From NCBI GenBank assembly GCA_046331625.1, contig JAXLQL010000039.1, positions 1 to 55,475 on the forward strand: a stretch of DNA of 55,475 nt, given 5' to 3'. The notes beneath the pieces were generated by a model that saw nothing but the letters and a program-made list of their open reading frames with translations, was not told where the DNA came from and did not search any database. A program made the position numbers and the translations under genes. How positions within the stretch are numbered: position 1 is the stretch's first letter; each line of letters starts with the position of its first letter. The DNA comes from JAXLQL01 sp046331625. GTDB taxonomy: Bacteria > Acidobacteriota > Terriglobia > Bryobacterales > Bryobacteraceae. This document shows positions 18,901 to 25,072 of this stretch, piece by piece.

Positions 18901-19224
18901 CTCACGCTCGAAGACGAACGCGGGCGCTGGATCCTCGGCGAGCGCCCCGGCCATGCCGTGGAATCCGCTGCCGCCGCGGCGATCGACGGCTTCGTACGGC
19001 ACTCGGTGGTGGATCGAACGTTCGTCGAGCACGGGGTCCGTTGGGTGATCGACTTCAAGACCAGCACGCTCGAAGGCTCTGGCCTCGACGAGTTCCTCGA
19101 CAACGAGCAAGCCCGCTACAGTGCGCGCATGGAGCACTATCGAAAGCTCTACGCGCGGCTCGGGGCCGAGCCGGTCCGGTTGGGCCTGTACTTCCCGCTT
19201 CTCGGCGGCTGGAGGGAATGGTAA
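15988..19224 (+). CDS. addA: AddA-like UvrD/Rep helicase-nuclease
   Basis: A 1078-aa superfamily 1 helicase with a C-terminal nuclease, the motor of a double-strand-break end-processing complex. Helicase motifs in order: APAGSGKTELLVQ (~28), TFTVKAAGEM, LVDEMQDT (~403), VGDPMQSIYRFR, LRSNFRS, TIHKAKGLEFD (~737) and VAATRARERL (~814). The end has WVIDFKTS near residue 1020, a PD-(D/E)XK nuclease core. ATG 15988 overlaps the AddB-like stop, showing translational coupling. The symbol rests on architecture and pairing. Confidence 0.87.
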   Translation: MTPRLVPAFDDRPDRLRAIDPTGSFIVQAPAGSGKTELLVQRFLALLARVEQPESILAITFTVKAAGEMRARVLAALERCEAGEPDTAHGAATVELARAAMARDRAAGWELLSNPARLRIQTIDALCASIVQRMPWMARFGSMPGVTEDATLAYREAARQTLRRLGEDDSLAGAARTLILHLDGDWRKAQKMIETILPKRDQWLRHLGTGADPLEVRAALETTLGALVERHLASLRALVPPRAEKPAAHLLKFLYKTAGELPSATGAALPDWIRLADLTLTQQGEWRQSIRGIANFPAYATYEKRLHADLIRILEPHAELRAVLHETRQLPSPHFSEQQWSLMCALLCLLPAAAAELKLAFRERSEVDFVEVAEAARRALAGDAGPSDLALALGHRIEHVLVDEMQDTSVTQVELFERLTASWDASEGRTLFLVGDPMQSIYRFREADVGLFLRIRERGLGDLAVEPLTLRSNFRSRPEIVDWVNAAFAKIFPDTDDATVGAVRYSKSQAQRGADAAAGLAIHPFYGLDEAAEAARVADIVRDAKEGHTAILVRARQHATAIVRELGRRGIAFRAVDLDPLAERPVIADLTALTRAVLHPADRTAWLSLLRAPWCGLTRAELFTVAGGNPRQPVWDLLTTLEDPRIDRFKAAMSAALEDARRIPLRRCVERTWLALGGEACLDDSGARADAERFFALLEQLDSGGDLASFQLLDDAVAQLFAQPDPRAPESLQIMTIHKAKGLEFDTVIVPGLGRGPAVDDPPLLRWAEIPLDGAEGLVFAPVEAAEADRDPVYRYLGRLDRQRLKHESARLLYVAATRARERLHLLGHAETAAGKIKPRAGSLLEIAWPAIEQHFVQAHAAESAAPPAAAKPATTLRRLPLAWTPPAGISPVPPEEPEERVSFEWVGDTLRHVGTVVHAWLARIAREGLAQWPPSRLLSERNRIRAALESLGIIPSEADGAASQVLRAMQLTLEDERGRWILGERPGHAVESAAAAAIDGFVRHSVVDRTFVEHGVRWVIDFKTSTLEGSGLDEFLDNEQARYSARMEHYRKLYARLGAEPVRLGLYFPLLGGWREW

Positions 19225-19616
19225 GCGCCGTTACGTTAGCGGGCCAGGAACGAAGTTTGACCGCACTTGCGTGACCCTCGAAAGGGATTTTCATCGCCTT
19301 CTCGTACAGATGAGTGTACAAGTGCCCACTCGGAGGGCATACGAGGTCGCCCAGACCGGAGAGGACAACAAAATCATCTGATCTTGTTTGAATCAGATTG
19401 AATTCCCGGCGACGCTATGGTATTCAGGAATTGCCCATCCATCGGTGCCGTGGCCGCTGTGCCACCCACCGGTCTCCCCGGAACGCCGTTTCCCGGACCA
19501 CAACCCAAAGACATCAGCGTACAGGCCAGAGCGGAATCGGAAGGACCAACCGCGCTGCGTGCTGGAAAAGAGGCGGTAACCCAAATGGCCACGCAAACAC
19601 ATAGCCCGAACTCCGT
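19225..19616. other. Intergenic stretch upstream of the sigma gene, no supported gene
   Basis: About 390 bases with no convincing gene. One frame is open from 19417 into the sigma gene, but its translation is Pro/Ala-rich and unlike a sigma N terminus, and a strong promoter sits inside it. No terminator stem was recognised after the AddA-like gene. Confidence 0.5.
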
Positions 19617-19627
19617 TTGCGGAGTTC
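19608..19627. promoter_or_regulatory. Perfect inverted repeat over the sigma-gene -35 (candidate operator)
   Basis: GAACTCCG-TTTG-CGGAGTTC is a perfect 8-bp palindrome with a 4-base centre. It covers the -35 hexamer at 19617-19622, so a dimeric regulator bound here would block RNA polymerase. No regulator gene is visible nearby; the operator role is inference. Confidence 0.4.
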
Positions 19628-19645
19628 CCGGCCGAACGGTATACT
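19617..19645 (+). promoter_or_regulatory. Sigma-70 type promoter of the ECF sigma gene
   Basis: TTGCGG (19617-19622), a 17-base spacer, then TATACT (19640-19645). Transcription should start near 19652, about 20 bases before the ATG at 19672. This supports 19672 as the start codon and suggests the sigma gene is read by the housekeeping polymerase. Confidence 0.65.
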
Positions 19646-19671
19646 ACCGGGTTCGCTCCCGAAACCGAAGC

Positions 19672-20247
19672 ATGCCTTGGCAGGAATTCGATGGAGAATA
19701 CGTTCGGCGTCTCATTGAGAACGACCCCAATACCGAACGTCACTTCTGTGACTACTTCGGCGAGTTGATGGAAGTGAAGCTGCGCGCCCGCGTTCGGTCG
19801 CCGCAGCTCAGGGAAGATATCGTGCAGGAAACCTTTCTGCGCGTGCTGACCTTCTTACGTAAGAGCGGCGGACTCGAGCATCCCGAACGGCTGGGTGCTT
19901 TCGTCAACACCGTCTGCCACAACGTACTCATGGAACATTTCCGTTCCGAAAAGCGGCTCGGTGAACGCATCGGCGTATTGAACGGCGCCGGCAGTTTCGC
20001 CGCCGACGGCGAATCGAACCTCGTCACCGAACAGCGGGTCCGCTGCGTCAGTAAGGCGCTGGCTCAGTTGCCCGTCAAAGACCAGTTGATCCTGCGAGCG
20101 CTGTTTCTCGAAGACAAGGACAAAGACGCTCTCTGCCTGGAAATGAACGTCGACCGGGAGTACCTCCGGGTGCTCGTCCACCGGGCCAAGGCCAAGTTTC
20201 GAGACGGCTTCCAGAAAGTGAGAGGGTCGAAGTGGTTCCTCTTTTGA
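19672..20247 (+). CDS. ECF-type RNA polymerase sigma factor
   Basis: A 191-aa sigma-70 family protein with only regions 2 and 4. Region 2 includes QLREDIVQETFLRVL (about 44-58) and the core-binding stretch with LGAFVNTVCHNVLMEHFRSE. Region 4 has ALAQLPVKDQLILRALFLED followed by a helix-turn-helix ending in VHRAKAKFRDGF. The frame is open upstream, but the ATG at 19672 lies just after a matching promoter and starts where the domain starts. About 100 bases later comes a gene for a zinc-finger anti-sigma factor behind an ECF-like promoter, the usual sigma/anti-sigma arrangement. Confidence 0.88.
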   Translation: MPWQEFDGEYVRRLIENDPNTERHFCDYFGELMEVKLRARVRSPQLREDIVQETFLRVLTFLRKSGGLEHPERLGAFVNTVCHNVLMEHFRSEKRLGERIGVLNGAGSFAADGESNLVTEQRVRCVSKALAQLPVKDQLILRALFLEDKDKDALCLEMNVDREYLRVLVHRAKAKFRDGFQKVRGSKWFLF

Positions 20248-20310
20248 CCATTCTCTTCTGACTCGGCCTACCTGATCCAGCGTTTTTTTTTGGCGTTTCT
20301 ACGGCCCCGT

Positions 20311-20341
20311 TGAAACGAACGGGCGGCGTGCGTCACTATAG
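20311..20341 (+). promoter_or_regulatory. ECF-type promoter, copy 1 (before the anti-sigma gene)
   Basis: TGAAACGA (20311-20318), 12 bases, then CGTCACTATAG (20331-20341). The GAAAC...CGTC arrangement is that of many ECF promoters, and an identical-spacing copy exists at 24293-24323. It lies 8-38 bases before the ATG at 20349, so the mRNA leader would be very short. The ECF factor encoded just upstream is the natural candidate to read it. Confidence 0.6.
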
Positions 20342-20348
20342 GGTGAGT

Positions 20349-21002
20349 ATGGATCACCAGCTCGCCCAGTCCAGCGGTTCGGTAGAGCGTTACTTGCTGA
20401 ACGACCTTACCGAATCGGAACGAGAGGCATTCGAAGCGCATTACTTCGATTGTCCTCACTGCGCCGAGGACCTCCGCTGGGGGGCGTCCTTCCTGGACAA
20501 CGCCGCTGCTCATTTCCGCAAGCAGAAACTTACCAAAGCCGGATTGGCAAATCGCCAGGGCGCTCCGGCTTGGGCTATCTGGGTTACTGCGTTCGCGGCA
20601 GCCGGCTTCGCCATTGCCACCGGTTATCAACAACTGGTGGTGCTACCGGCGTACCAGAGAGCCGTTCCGCAACTGGGCGTTGTGGGTCCATTGGTTCGGT
20701 CGGAGGCAAAGGTGTTGCGCCCGGGGGCGGACGCCAGAATTTTCGGAGTTCGGTTTGAAGTCAACAGTGACCAGTCGTTTCGTCAGTTGCAGTTCCAGTT
20801 TCGTCACCGGAAGGGCGATGTTTCCGGTCCAATCCTCTACTCGACCGAGGGGGACCACGGCGAGTCCGTGTTCCTCATCCTGCCGTCAGATCGCTTTCCA
20901 GACGGCACCTACGAGGCGGAGCTTCGTGGGCGGAGCGCTTCGGGCCAGCCCTGGTCCGAGGCAATCCTGCAGACGTACGAGTTCCAGATCAAGCGCAAAT
21001 AG
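20349..21002 (+). CDS. Membrane zinc-finger anti-sigma factor
   Basis: A 217-aa protein with the zf-HC2 anti-sigma layout. A short N-terminal domain has VERYLLNDLTESEREAFEAH and the zinc motif H31-x3-C35-x2-C38. One membrane helix spans about residues 73-93 (AWAIWVTAFAAAGFAIATGY), and a ~115-residue beta-rich domain follows that should face the periplasm. Such proteins hold an ECF sigma factor inactive until the outer domain is modified or cleaved. ATG 20349 has an AGGGTGA just upstream. The next gene follows 43 bases later, so the cassette is probably an operon. Confidence 0.85.
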   Translation: MDHQLAQSSGSVERYLLNDLTESEREAFEAHYFDCPHCAEDLRWGASFLDNAAAHFRKQKLTKAGLANRQGAPAWAIWVTAFAAAGFAIATGYQQLVVLPAYQRAVPQLGVVGPLVRSEAKVLRPGADARIFGVRFEVNSDQSFRQLQFQFRHRKGDVSGPILYSTEGDHGESVFLILPSDRFPDGTYEAELRGRSASGQPWSEAILQTYEFQIKRK

Positions 21003-21045
21003 CCAGCACTAGACTGGCGCGCGTTGCATCTCGAGGAGACGACTC

Positions 21046-21828
21046 ATGGATCGTGTGTTCTATTTCACTTCCAATGCGGTTGGCGTTGCCTGCCGTATTC
21101 GTAGACCCAATGACCTGACGCTCGAATCGCAGGCGCCGTCCTGCCTTTCGCCGATTGCCGGCGTGTCCAGCAGCACCGCTGGACCGGCGACATTCGACAA
21201 CGGATTGCTTGTTTTCGGCAGAGCCACCACTTCGTGTACGGGCGACTACACGGACTTGGCGAAAGCTGTCCAATACACGCATGGCAACCACACCCTGAAC
21301 GATGTCCCAACCCGGAGCACCACGACGTGTGACGTATCCGGCTTGGCCTTTACCAACACCGGGCCCACCACGTCGCGGCGACTCGCTACCGTTCGCAACG
21401 GGTTCCAACTCATTGCCGAGAACGCCAATGACTTGGTGGTTCCCCAGTCGGAGCCTCTGTTCAAGTTCCAGTCACTGACCCTCGAGGAGGTCACCATCGA
21501 CGAGGCGACGCTCTTGGTATCCTTCGATCCTAAGTGGTTCCAACCGCACACGTACACGGGACTCGGTTACAAAGGTTCGTCCACGTTCACGAGCGTGGTG
21601 AAGAGCGTGGCTTGGGCCGATCCGGCCAAGGCTCCGCCCGACGTCAAGATCGACCCGAACGAGCCCTACAAGATCGTGGTTCCCGACTTCGGGACCATCT
21701 ATCTCGGAGAACTGTTGCTGACCCCGCTCTCTCACCGCATCACGATGGTTCGCGTCGCCCTCGGTTCTCCCGATGGCGGCGATGGAATGAGCGGCACGGG
21801 CGACACCAACGGCACCTCGTTTCCATAG
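21046..21828 (+). CDS. Unknown 260-aa protein of the CHAT cassette
   Basis: Not recognised. ATG 21046 has a strong GAGGAGA upstream. There is no signal peptide or membrane helix. The protein is rich in Thr, Ser and Val and looks beta-rich, with four Cys in the first ~100 residues (ACRI, SCLS, SCTG, TCDV). It ends in a Gly/Asp/Asn-rich tail (SPDGGDGMSGTGDTNGT) that looks unstructured. It sits between the anti-sigma gene and the CHAT gene, only 2 bases before the latter, so it is very likely part of the same system. It could be a CHAT substrate or partner, but that is a guess from position. Confidence 0.75.
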   Translation: MDRVFYFTSNAVGVACRIRRPNDLTLESQAPSCLSPIAGVSSSTAGPATFDNGLLVFGRATTSCTGDYTDLAKAVQYTHGNHTLNDVPTRSTTTCDVSGLAFTNTGPTTSRRLATVRNGFQLIAENANDLVVPQSEPLFKFQSLTLEEVTIDEATLLVSFDPKWFQPHTYTGLGYKGSSTFTSVVKSVAWADPAKAPPDVKIDPNEPYKIVVPDFGTIYLGELLLTPLSHRITMVRVALGSPDGGDGMSGTGDTNGTSFP

Positions 21829-21830
21829 CT

Positions 21831-24269
21831 GTGGCGGCATTCGCCGCACTGCTGGCACTGGCTGGCTGCGGATCGGGCGAGCTCGCTTCGGAACTTCTCG
21901 AGCGCTCGATCCGCGCTTCTCGCGACGGAAACGCCAGCGAAGCTCTCGCACTCGCCGAACGGGCGCAGCAACAAACGCGCTCTGAGCCGTGTGATCCGAT
22001 GTGCTGGCGCATCCGGGTGCAGCGCGCCGAGTGTCTCCTCGCAAGAGGTGAACTCGGCGAGGCTGCGAAGCTGCTCGATCCGCAACCGCCGGCTGCCGCC
22101 GAATTCCGCACCGTCTTGCAGCGGAGGGCGTTCGCTCAGGCTGCGCGCTGGCGCCGGGAGCGGAACATCGAAAAGCTCCTCGCCGACTCTCGTTCCTGCC
22201 TGGAAGCCAAGACTACGGATCCGGGCACGTATCTCGAGTGCCTCGTGGTTCGTGCGATAGGCATATTCGATAGTGGAAAGCGTGAAGAAGGCATCCGCCT
22301 CACGGAGCAGGCGGCCAGGGAGGCTGCCGCTCTGGGCGACTCCTTTCACGAAACTCTTGCTCTCGGCAATCTGAGCTTCGAGTACTTGCGTGAGTATCGC
22401 TATGACGACGCCGCGGCCGCCGGCGCGGCCGCCGTGAAAGTGTCCGAGCGTGGCGAAGGCGCTCTGGCCCGCACCAACGCGCTCACGAATCTCGGAGCCG
22501 CCTACCGGCAAGTGGGTGACTTCGAGCGTTCGCTCGCGGTGCTCGATCAGGCTCTCTCGGGAATCCCCCCCGACAATCCACTGCGCCGCCTGCAGGTTCT
22601 CAACGAGGCGGGCCTCACTCACTGGGCTCTCGGCCAGCGTAAGGAAGCTGCCGACACGTTGCGCCAAGCCCTCGCCTTGGCCCGCAAAGGCGGCGGCGCC
22701 GAAGATCGGATCCGGGTGAGCGGCAACCTGTCACTGGTCGCTTCTGAAAGCGGTGACCTGCCTACCGCCAGGGCCGCCACGGAAGAGATGGCTCAGGTCA
22801 TCGCGGCGGCAAGATCTCCCTCCCCGCGCGCAGTGGCGCTGCTCGACTTCCGCCGTGCTCGCCTGGCTTGGGCCGAAGGCCGCACCATAGAAGCGTTGGC
22901 GATGCTTCGCGCGGTAACGAAGCAGCCTCTCGAAAAGCTGGCCCTCAAAGACGCGTACTACTACATCGCGCTCATCCATCGCGAGCTCGGCGATGCGCGG
23001 GCAGCATCGGACTCCTTTCGCAAGGCCATCGCCGTGGTGGAAGAATCGCGTGCTGAACTCGCGCGGATCGATTCCCAGATCAGCTATCTCACCCAACCCA
23101 TCCGGATGTACCAATCCTTTGCCGCCCATCTCGAGGCACAGGGCGATCGGGAGGGCGCATTCCGTGTGCAGGAATCGATCCGCGCGCGCGTGCTCGCCGG
23201 ATCGTCTAGCCAGCCAGCATCGCTTTTGCAAACGCAGGGCCTCGCCCGCCGCTCTGGAGTCATCTTTCTCAGCTATTGGCTTGACAGGGAGCACCCCATG
23301 GCACGCATCATCTCCGGTTCGCACCACGAGGTGATCGCGCTGCCCGGCAAGGCCTCGCGGATTGAAGCGCTCGTCAGGCGCCACCGCCAGATCGTCGAAG
23401 ACGACTTCGGCGATCCCGTGGTGGAAGGCAGCGCCGCGAGCCGTGAGCTCTCCGACCTATTGCTGCTGCCGGTGCAGAGAGCCATTCCGCCGGGTAGCCG
23501 CGTGGTGGTGATTCCAGACGGCGCGCTCCACGCACTGAACTTCGAAACGCTGCCCGGGCCGGGCGCACCGCCGCGATATTGGATCGAAGACGTGACGCTC
23601 TCGGTGGCGCCCTTTCATGCGCTCGAACCGCGCTCCGGCGCCGCTCCGGGGTCGCGTTCACTGTTGCTGTTCGGCGATCCGCAGTGGCAAGGCAGTGGCT
23701 TTCGCCAACTCGACCACGCCCGCGATGAAATCGAGGCTGTCCGCGCGGGTTTCGGCGCTTCAGCGGTCATTCGCAGCGGACCCAGCGCGACTCCCGCCGC
23801 TTGGCCGCGGTCCGAGCCCGCCCGCTTCACGCATGTCCATTTCACGGCACACGCCAAGGCGCGCTCTGACGCTCCGCTTGAATCGTTTATCGTGCTGTCA
23901 CCCTCCGGCGGTGAGAACCGGTTGTTCGCCCGCTCGATTCTTTCCACGCCCCTGCGCGCGGAACTGGTGACATTGTCGGCGTGTCAAAGCGCCAATGGCC
24001 GCGCATTTGCGGGCGAGGGCATGATCGGGTTGTCTTGGGCACTGTTGCACGCAGGGGCAGGGAATGTGATCGCCGGGCTGTGGGATGTAGCTGATCAATC
24101 GACCACCGGCCTCATGGCGTCACTCTACGAAGGTCTGGCTCAGCGGTCGCCTCCTGCCAACGCGCTAAGGTCCGCCAAGCTGCGATTGCTCGCATCGAAG
24201 GGCAACTACCGGAAACCCTTCTACTGGGGGCCCTTTCAAACGTATTCCAGGATACTGTCCCTGCGATGA
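21831..24269 (+). CDS. TPR-repeat CHAT-domain (caspase-like) lipoprotein
   Basis: An 812-aa protein beginning with a short hydrophobic leader and a lipobox (ALLALAGC, Cys 13), so probably a lipoprotein. Residues ~20-540 are helical repeats of TPR type (for example ARTNALTNLGAAYRQVGDF). The last ~250 residues are a CHAT domain, a caspase-like protease: His 674 in HFTAHAK and Cys 718 in LSACQSANG form the expected catalytic pair, followed by GAGNVIAGLWDV. GTG 21831 is the only usable start near the leader, but the leader then lacks a charged n-region. Two bases separate it from the preceding stop, indicating coupling. Confidence 0.87.
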   Translation: MAAFAALLALAGCGSGELASELLERSIRASRDGNASEALALAERAQQQTRSEPCDPMCWRIRVQRAECLLARGELGEAAKLLDPQPPAAAEFRTVLQRRAFAQAARWRRERNIEKLLADSRSCLEAKTTDPGTYLECLVVRAIGIFDSGKREEGIRLTEQAAREAAALGDSFHETLALGNLSFEYLREYRYDDAAAAGAAAVKVSERGEGALARTNALTNLGAAYRQVGDFERSLAVLDQALSGIPPDNPLRRLQVLNEAGLTHWALGQRKEAADTLRQALALARKGGGAEDRIRVSGNLSLVASESGDLPTARAATEEMAQVIAAARSPSPRAVALLDFRRARLAWAEGRTIEALAMLRAVTKQPLEKLALKDAYYYIALIHRELGDARAASDSFRKAIAVVEESRAELARIDSQISYLTQPIRMYQSFAAHLEAQGDREGAFRVQESIRARVLAGSSSQPASLLQTQGLARRSGVIFLSYWLDREHPMARIISGSHHEVIALPGKASRIEALVRRHRQIVEDDFGDPVVEGSAASRELSDLLLLPVQRAIPPGSRVVVIPDGALHALNFETLPGPGAPPRYWIEDVTLSVAPFHALEPRSGAAPGSRSLLLFGDPQWQGSGFRQLDHARDEIEAVRAGFGASAVIRSGPSATPAAWPRSEPARFTHVHFTAHAKARSDAPLESFIVLSPSGGENRLFARSILSTPLRAELVTLSACQSANGRAFAGEGMIGLSWALLHAGAGNVIAGLWDVADQSTTGLMASLYEGLAQRSPPANALRSAKLRLLASKGNYRKPFYWGPFQTYSRILSLR

Positions 24270-24292
24270 GACATATTTTTTCCCGTGGTTAG

Positions 24293-24323
24293 TGAAACGA
24301 TTCAGCCGCGAACGTCACTATAG
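24293..24323 (+). promoter_or_regulatory. ECF-type promoter, copy 2 (after the CHAT gene)
   Basis: TGAAACGA (24293-24300), 12 bases, then CGTCACTATAG (24313-24323). All 19 conserved bases and the spacing are the same as in copy 1, while the 12-base spacer differs. It points right, away from the CHAT gene, toward a very small ORF and the antisense side of the TfoX-like gene. Confidence 0.55.
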
Positions 24324-24380
24324 AGCAGTCTAGCCATAAGCTAAACGGCGGGCCCGGTCAATTGCTCGGAGGCAATCAAC

Positions 24381-24431
24381 TTGGCCAACAAGCCGTCCGG
24401 GTGCTGGCCTATGGGAGCGGAGGCTTCCTAA
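24381..24431 (+). CDS. Possible 16-residue peptide gene after ECF promoter 2
   Basis: A TTG at 24381 lies 8 bases after a perfect GGAGG (24368-24372) and opens a frame of 16 codons ending at TAA 24429-24431; the predicted product contains SGCWPMGAEAS. Its 3' part overlaps the end of the TfoX-like gene on the other strand. Such short frames arise easily by chance; the case rests on the promoter 58 bases upstream and the good ribosome site. Confidence 0.2.
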   Translation: MANKPSGCWPMGAEAS

Positions 24432-24729
24432 ACCGGAGCCCCCCCGGGCGGCTGGCCGTTGGGCTTTGCGCGATCCGCAGCCGCGCCACCATCTTGCGCG
24501 CCACTTCCTTCTCCGTGCCCGCGATCGCCTGCCAGGGGACGCCTTTCTCGGCTGCGATCATTCCCACTGCTGCGTTCACATTGATCCGCGAGGGAAACGC
24601 TTCCACCCAACGCAAGAACGCTTCTTCCCACCCGAGCTCACGGATCCGGTCCACCGAGTCGATTCCCACGGCGCGCAGTTCCGGGGAGCACACGGGACCG
24701 AAGCCGGGGATTGGTGGCTTGGCTGCCAT
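24409..24729 (-). CDS. TfoX C-terminal-domain-like protein
   Basis: A 106-aa protein resembling the C-terminal domain of TfoX/Sxy: a short helical helix-hairpin-helix-like unit with SPELRAVGIDSVDRIRELGW and then a segment around VEAFPSRINVNAAVGMI. The N-terminal TfoX half is absent. ATG 24729 is chosen because the domain starts there. The role in bacteria carrying only this half is not known. Confidence 0.6.
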   Translation of the reverse strand: MAAKPPIPGFGPVCSPELRAVGIDSVDRIRELGWEEAFLRWVEAFPSRINVNAAVGMIAAEKGVPWQAIAGTEKEVARKMVARLRIAQSPTASRPGGLRFRKPPLP

Positions 24730-24833
24730 TTTTCTCTCAGGAATTCTACCGTGCTTGGCGGCGCACTGGGAATCGTTGTGGTCCAGGAGCCCCCGCGCGA
24801 TCCACGGGTGAGGCTGCTCGCCGCCCTGTGGAC

Positions 24834-24990
24834 ATGCGTGCGGGGATCCGTCTGGACGATTACCTCTCGGCCTGGTACGAGTTCGATCCGGAGTCTGTAG
24901 ACGGGCCATGTGCAGCCGGGCCGGATCCATCGCTACGAGGCAGGCAGCCTCATTCTCCAGGACTCTGTCTCGATCGGGCGCGCGGGCCGC
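24834..24990 (+). pseudogene. Possible remnant of a Uma2/DUF820 family gene
   Basis: Translation from 24834 gives GIRLDDYLSAWYEFDPESVDG, which resembles the start of Uma2-family putative endonucleases (the ...EYL..SYEPD.EYVDGEL pattern). The match ends at about 24903, and a different frame carries HRYEAGSLILQDSVS, which may be a later part of the same gene after a deletion. The rest of the 24730-25072 gap shows nothing recognisable. The match was judged by eye only. Confidence 0.3.
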
Positions 24991-25072
24991 GAGTGCCGGG
25001 TTCCGCGTTGTTCGACTGATCGAGCGCTCCCTCTTTTATACTGGGAACAAGCCACCCGCTCAGACCCGGTGC

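Noticed and set aside
19417..19671. N-terminal extension of the sigma factor from 19417 (or ATG 19585)
   Set aside because: The added residues are low-complexity and a good promoter with -10 at 19640-19645 lies within it, so the mRNA starts later.
20281..20292. T-run after the sigma gene as a terminator
   Set aside because: A run of nine T is present but no stable GC stem was found directly before it.
24273..24283. T-run after the CHAT gene as a terminator
   Set aside because: No inverted repeat precedes it.
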